From Mycoplasmopsis primatum ATCC 25948 (GTDB lineage Bacteria; Bacillota_I; Bacilli_A; Mycoplasmatales; Metamycoplasmataceae), in the NCBI RefSeq assembly GCF_000702785.1, contig NZ_JNJV01000004.1, forward strand, positions 1-41,612: DNA of 41,612 nt, in the 5' to 3' direction. The position numbers and the translations under genes are program-made. Under the pieces are notes generated by a model. It saw nothing but the letters and a program-made list of their open reading frames with translations. It did no database searches and was not told the DNA's origin. Positions 41,564 through 41,612 of the stretch are shown piece by piece (within the stretch, counting starts at the first letter, position 1; each line of letters starts with the position of its first letter).

Positions 41564-41612
41564 ATGAATATTAAAGATAATTTTTTAAATTTATTTGTTA
41601 AATACATATTAT
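41564..41612 (+). CDS. Possible start of a gene cut by the right edge
   Basis: An ATG at 41564 opens a frame (MNIKDNFLNLFVKY...) that stays open for 16 codons to the window end. No good ribosome site precedes it and too little is visible to judge. The stretch 41432-41563 otherwise shows only AT-rich intergenic DNA. Confidence 0.25.
   Translation, partial: MNIKDNFLNLFVKYIL

Noticed and set aside
1-41612. CRISPR array, replication origin or prophage
   Set aside because: I saw no regularly spaced direct repeats, no DnaA-box cluster or dnaA/dnaN genes, and no phage structural genes.

Overview
The window is a chromosomal stretch of a mycoplasma (Mollicutes). The DNA is very AT-rich. Nearly every conserved gene is interrupted by TGA codons that must be read as tryptophan (genetic code 4), for example in cysS, nusG, the opp genes, comEC and mnmE. 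All gene coordinates here assume that code. A roughly 975-residue OppA lipoprotein, a giant PDxFFG-type surface protein and the gene repertoire point to the hominis group (Metamycoplasma/Mycoplasmopsis-like). No species is assigned.

Layout. 1-8.1 kb: the start of a leftward HTH protein (possibly a transposase); a small membrane protein behind an (AT)n-containing promoter; two tandem Cof-type HAD phosphatases; an ABC exporter pair (permease with a very large extracytoplasmic domain, then ATPase); and a compact trio of mycoplasma-type proteins, the first resembling MG284/MPN403. 8.1-26.0 kb, minus strand: one ~18-kb transcription unit running from a 3,320-residue membrane-anchored protein (PDxFFG motif, long helical region, HExxH zinc-protease motif) through oppA, oppB, oppC, oppD and oppF to a bidirectional terminator. 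26.3-29.9 kb, plus strand: cysS, rlmB, a sigma-like gene, rpmG, secE and nusG. This is the firmicute cysS-rlmB-sigH-rpmG-secE-nusG order with yacP/mrnC missing. 30.1-31.9 kb: a type II restriction-modification pair (C5-methyltransferase plus Eco47II-like nuclease). 32.0-33.8 kb: a Sir2 deacylase and a YihY/BrkB membrane protein. 34.1-35.6 kb: pyrH, frr, tRNA-Cys and tRNA-Arg. 35.6-41.4 kb, minus strand: mnmE, tatD, rsmA and gpsA, a terminator, then comEA and comEC.

How the genes fit together. The giant putative surface metalloprotease is only 12 nt upstream of oppA, which suggests coupled proteolysis of host protein and oligopeptide uptake. The sigma-like factor in the sigH position and the comEA-comEC DNA-uptake genes in the same window raise the possibility of sigma-controlled competence. 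Several genes (both HADs, cysS, rpmG, sir2, mnmE) have a -10 hexamer only 6-10 nt before the start codon and no Shine-Dalgarno sequence, which predicts leaderless mRNAs. Internal operon genes mostly have good GGAG-type sites or overlap their upstream neighbour.
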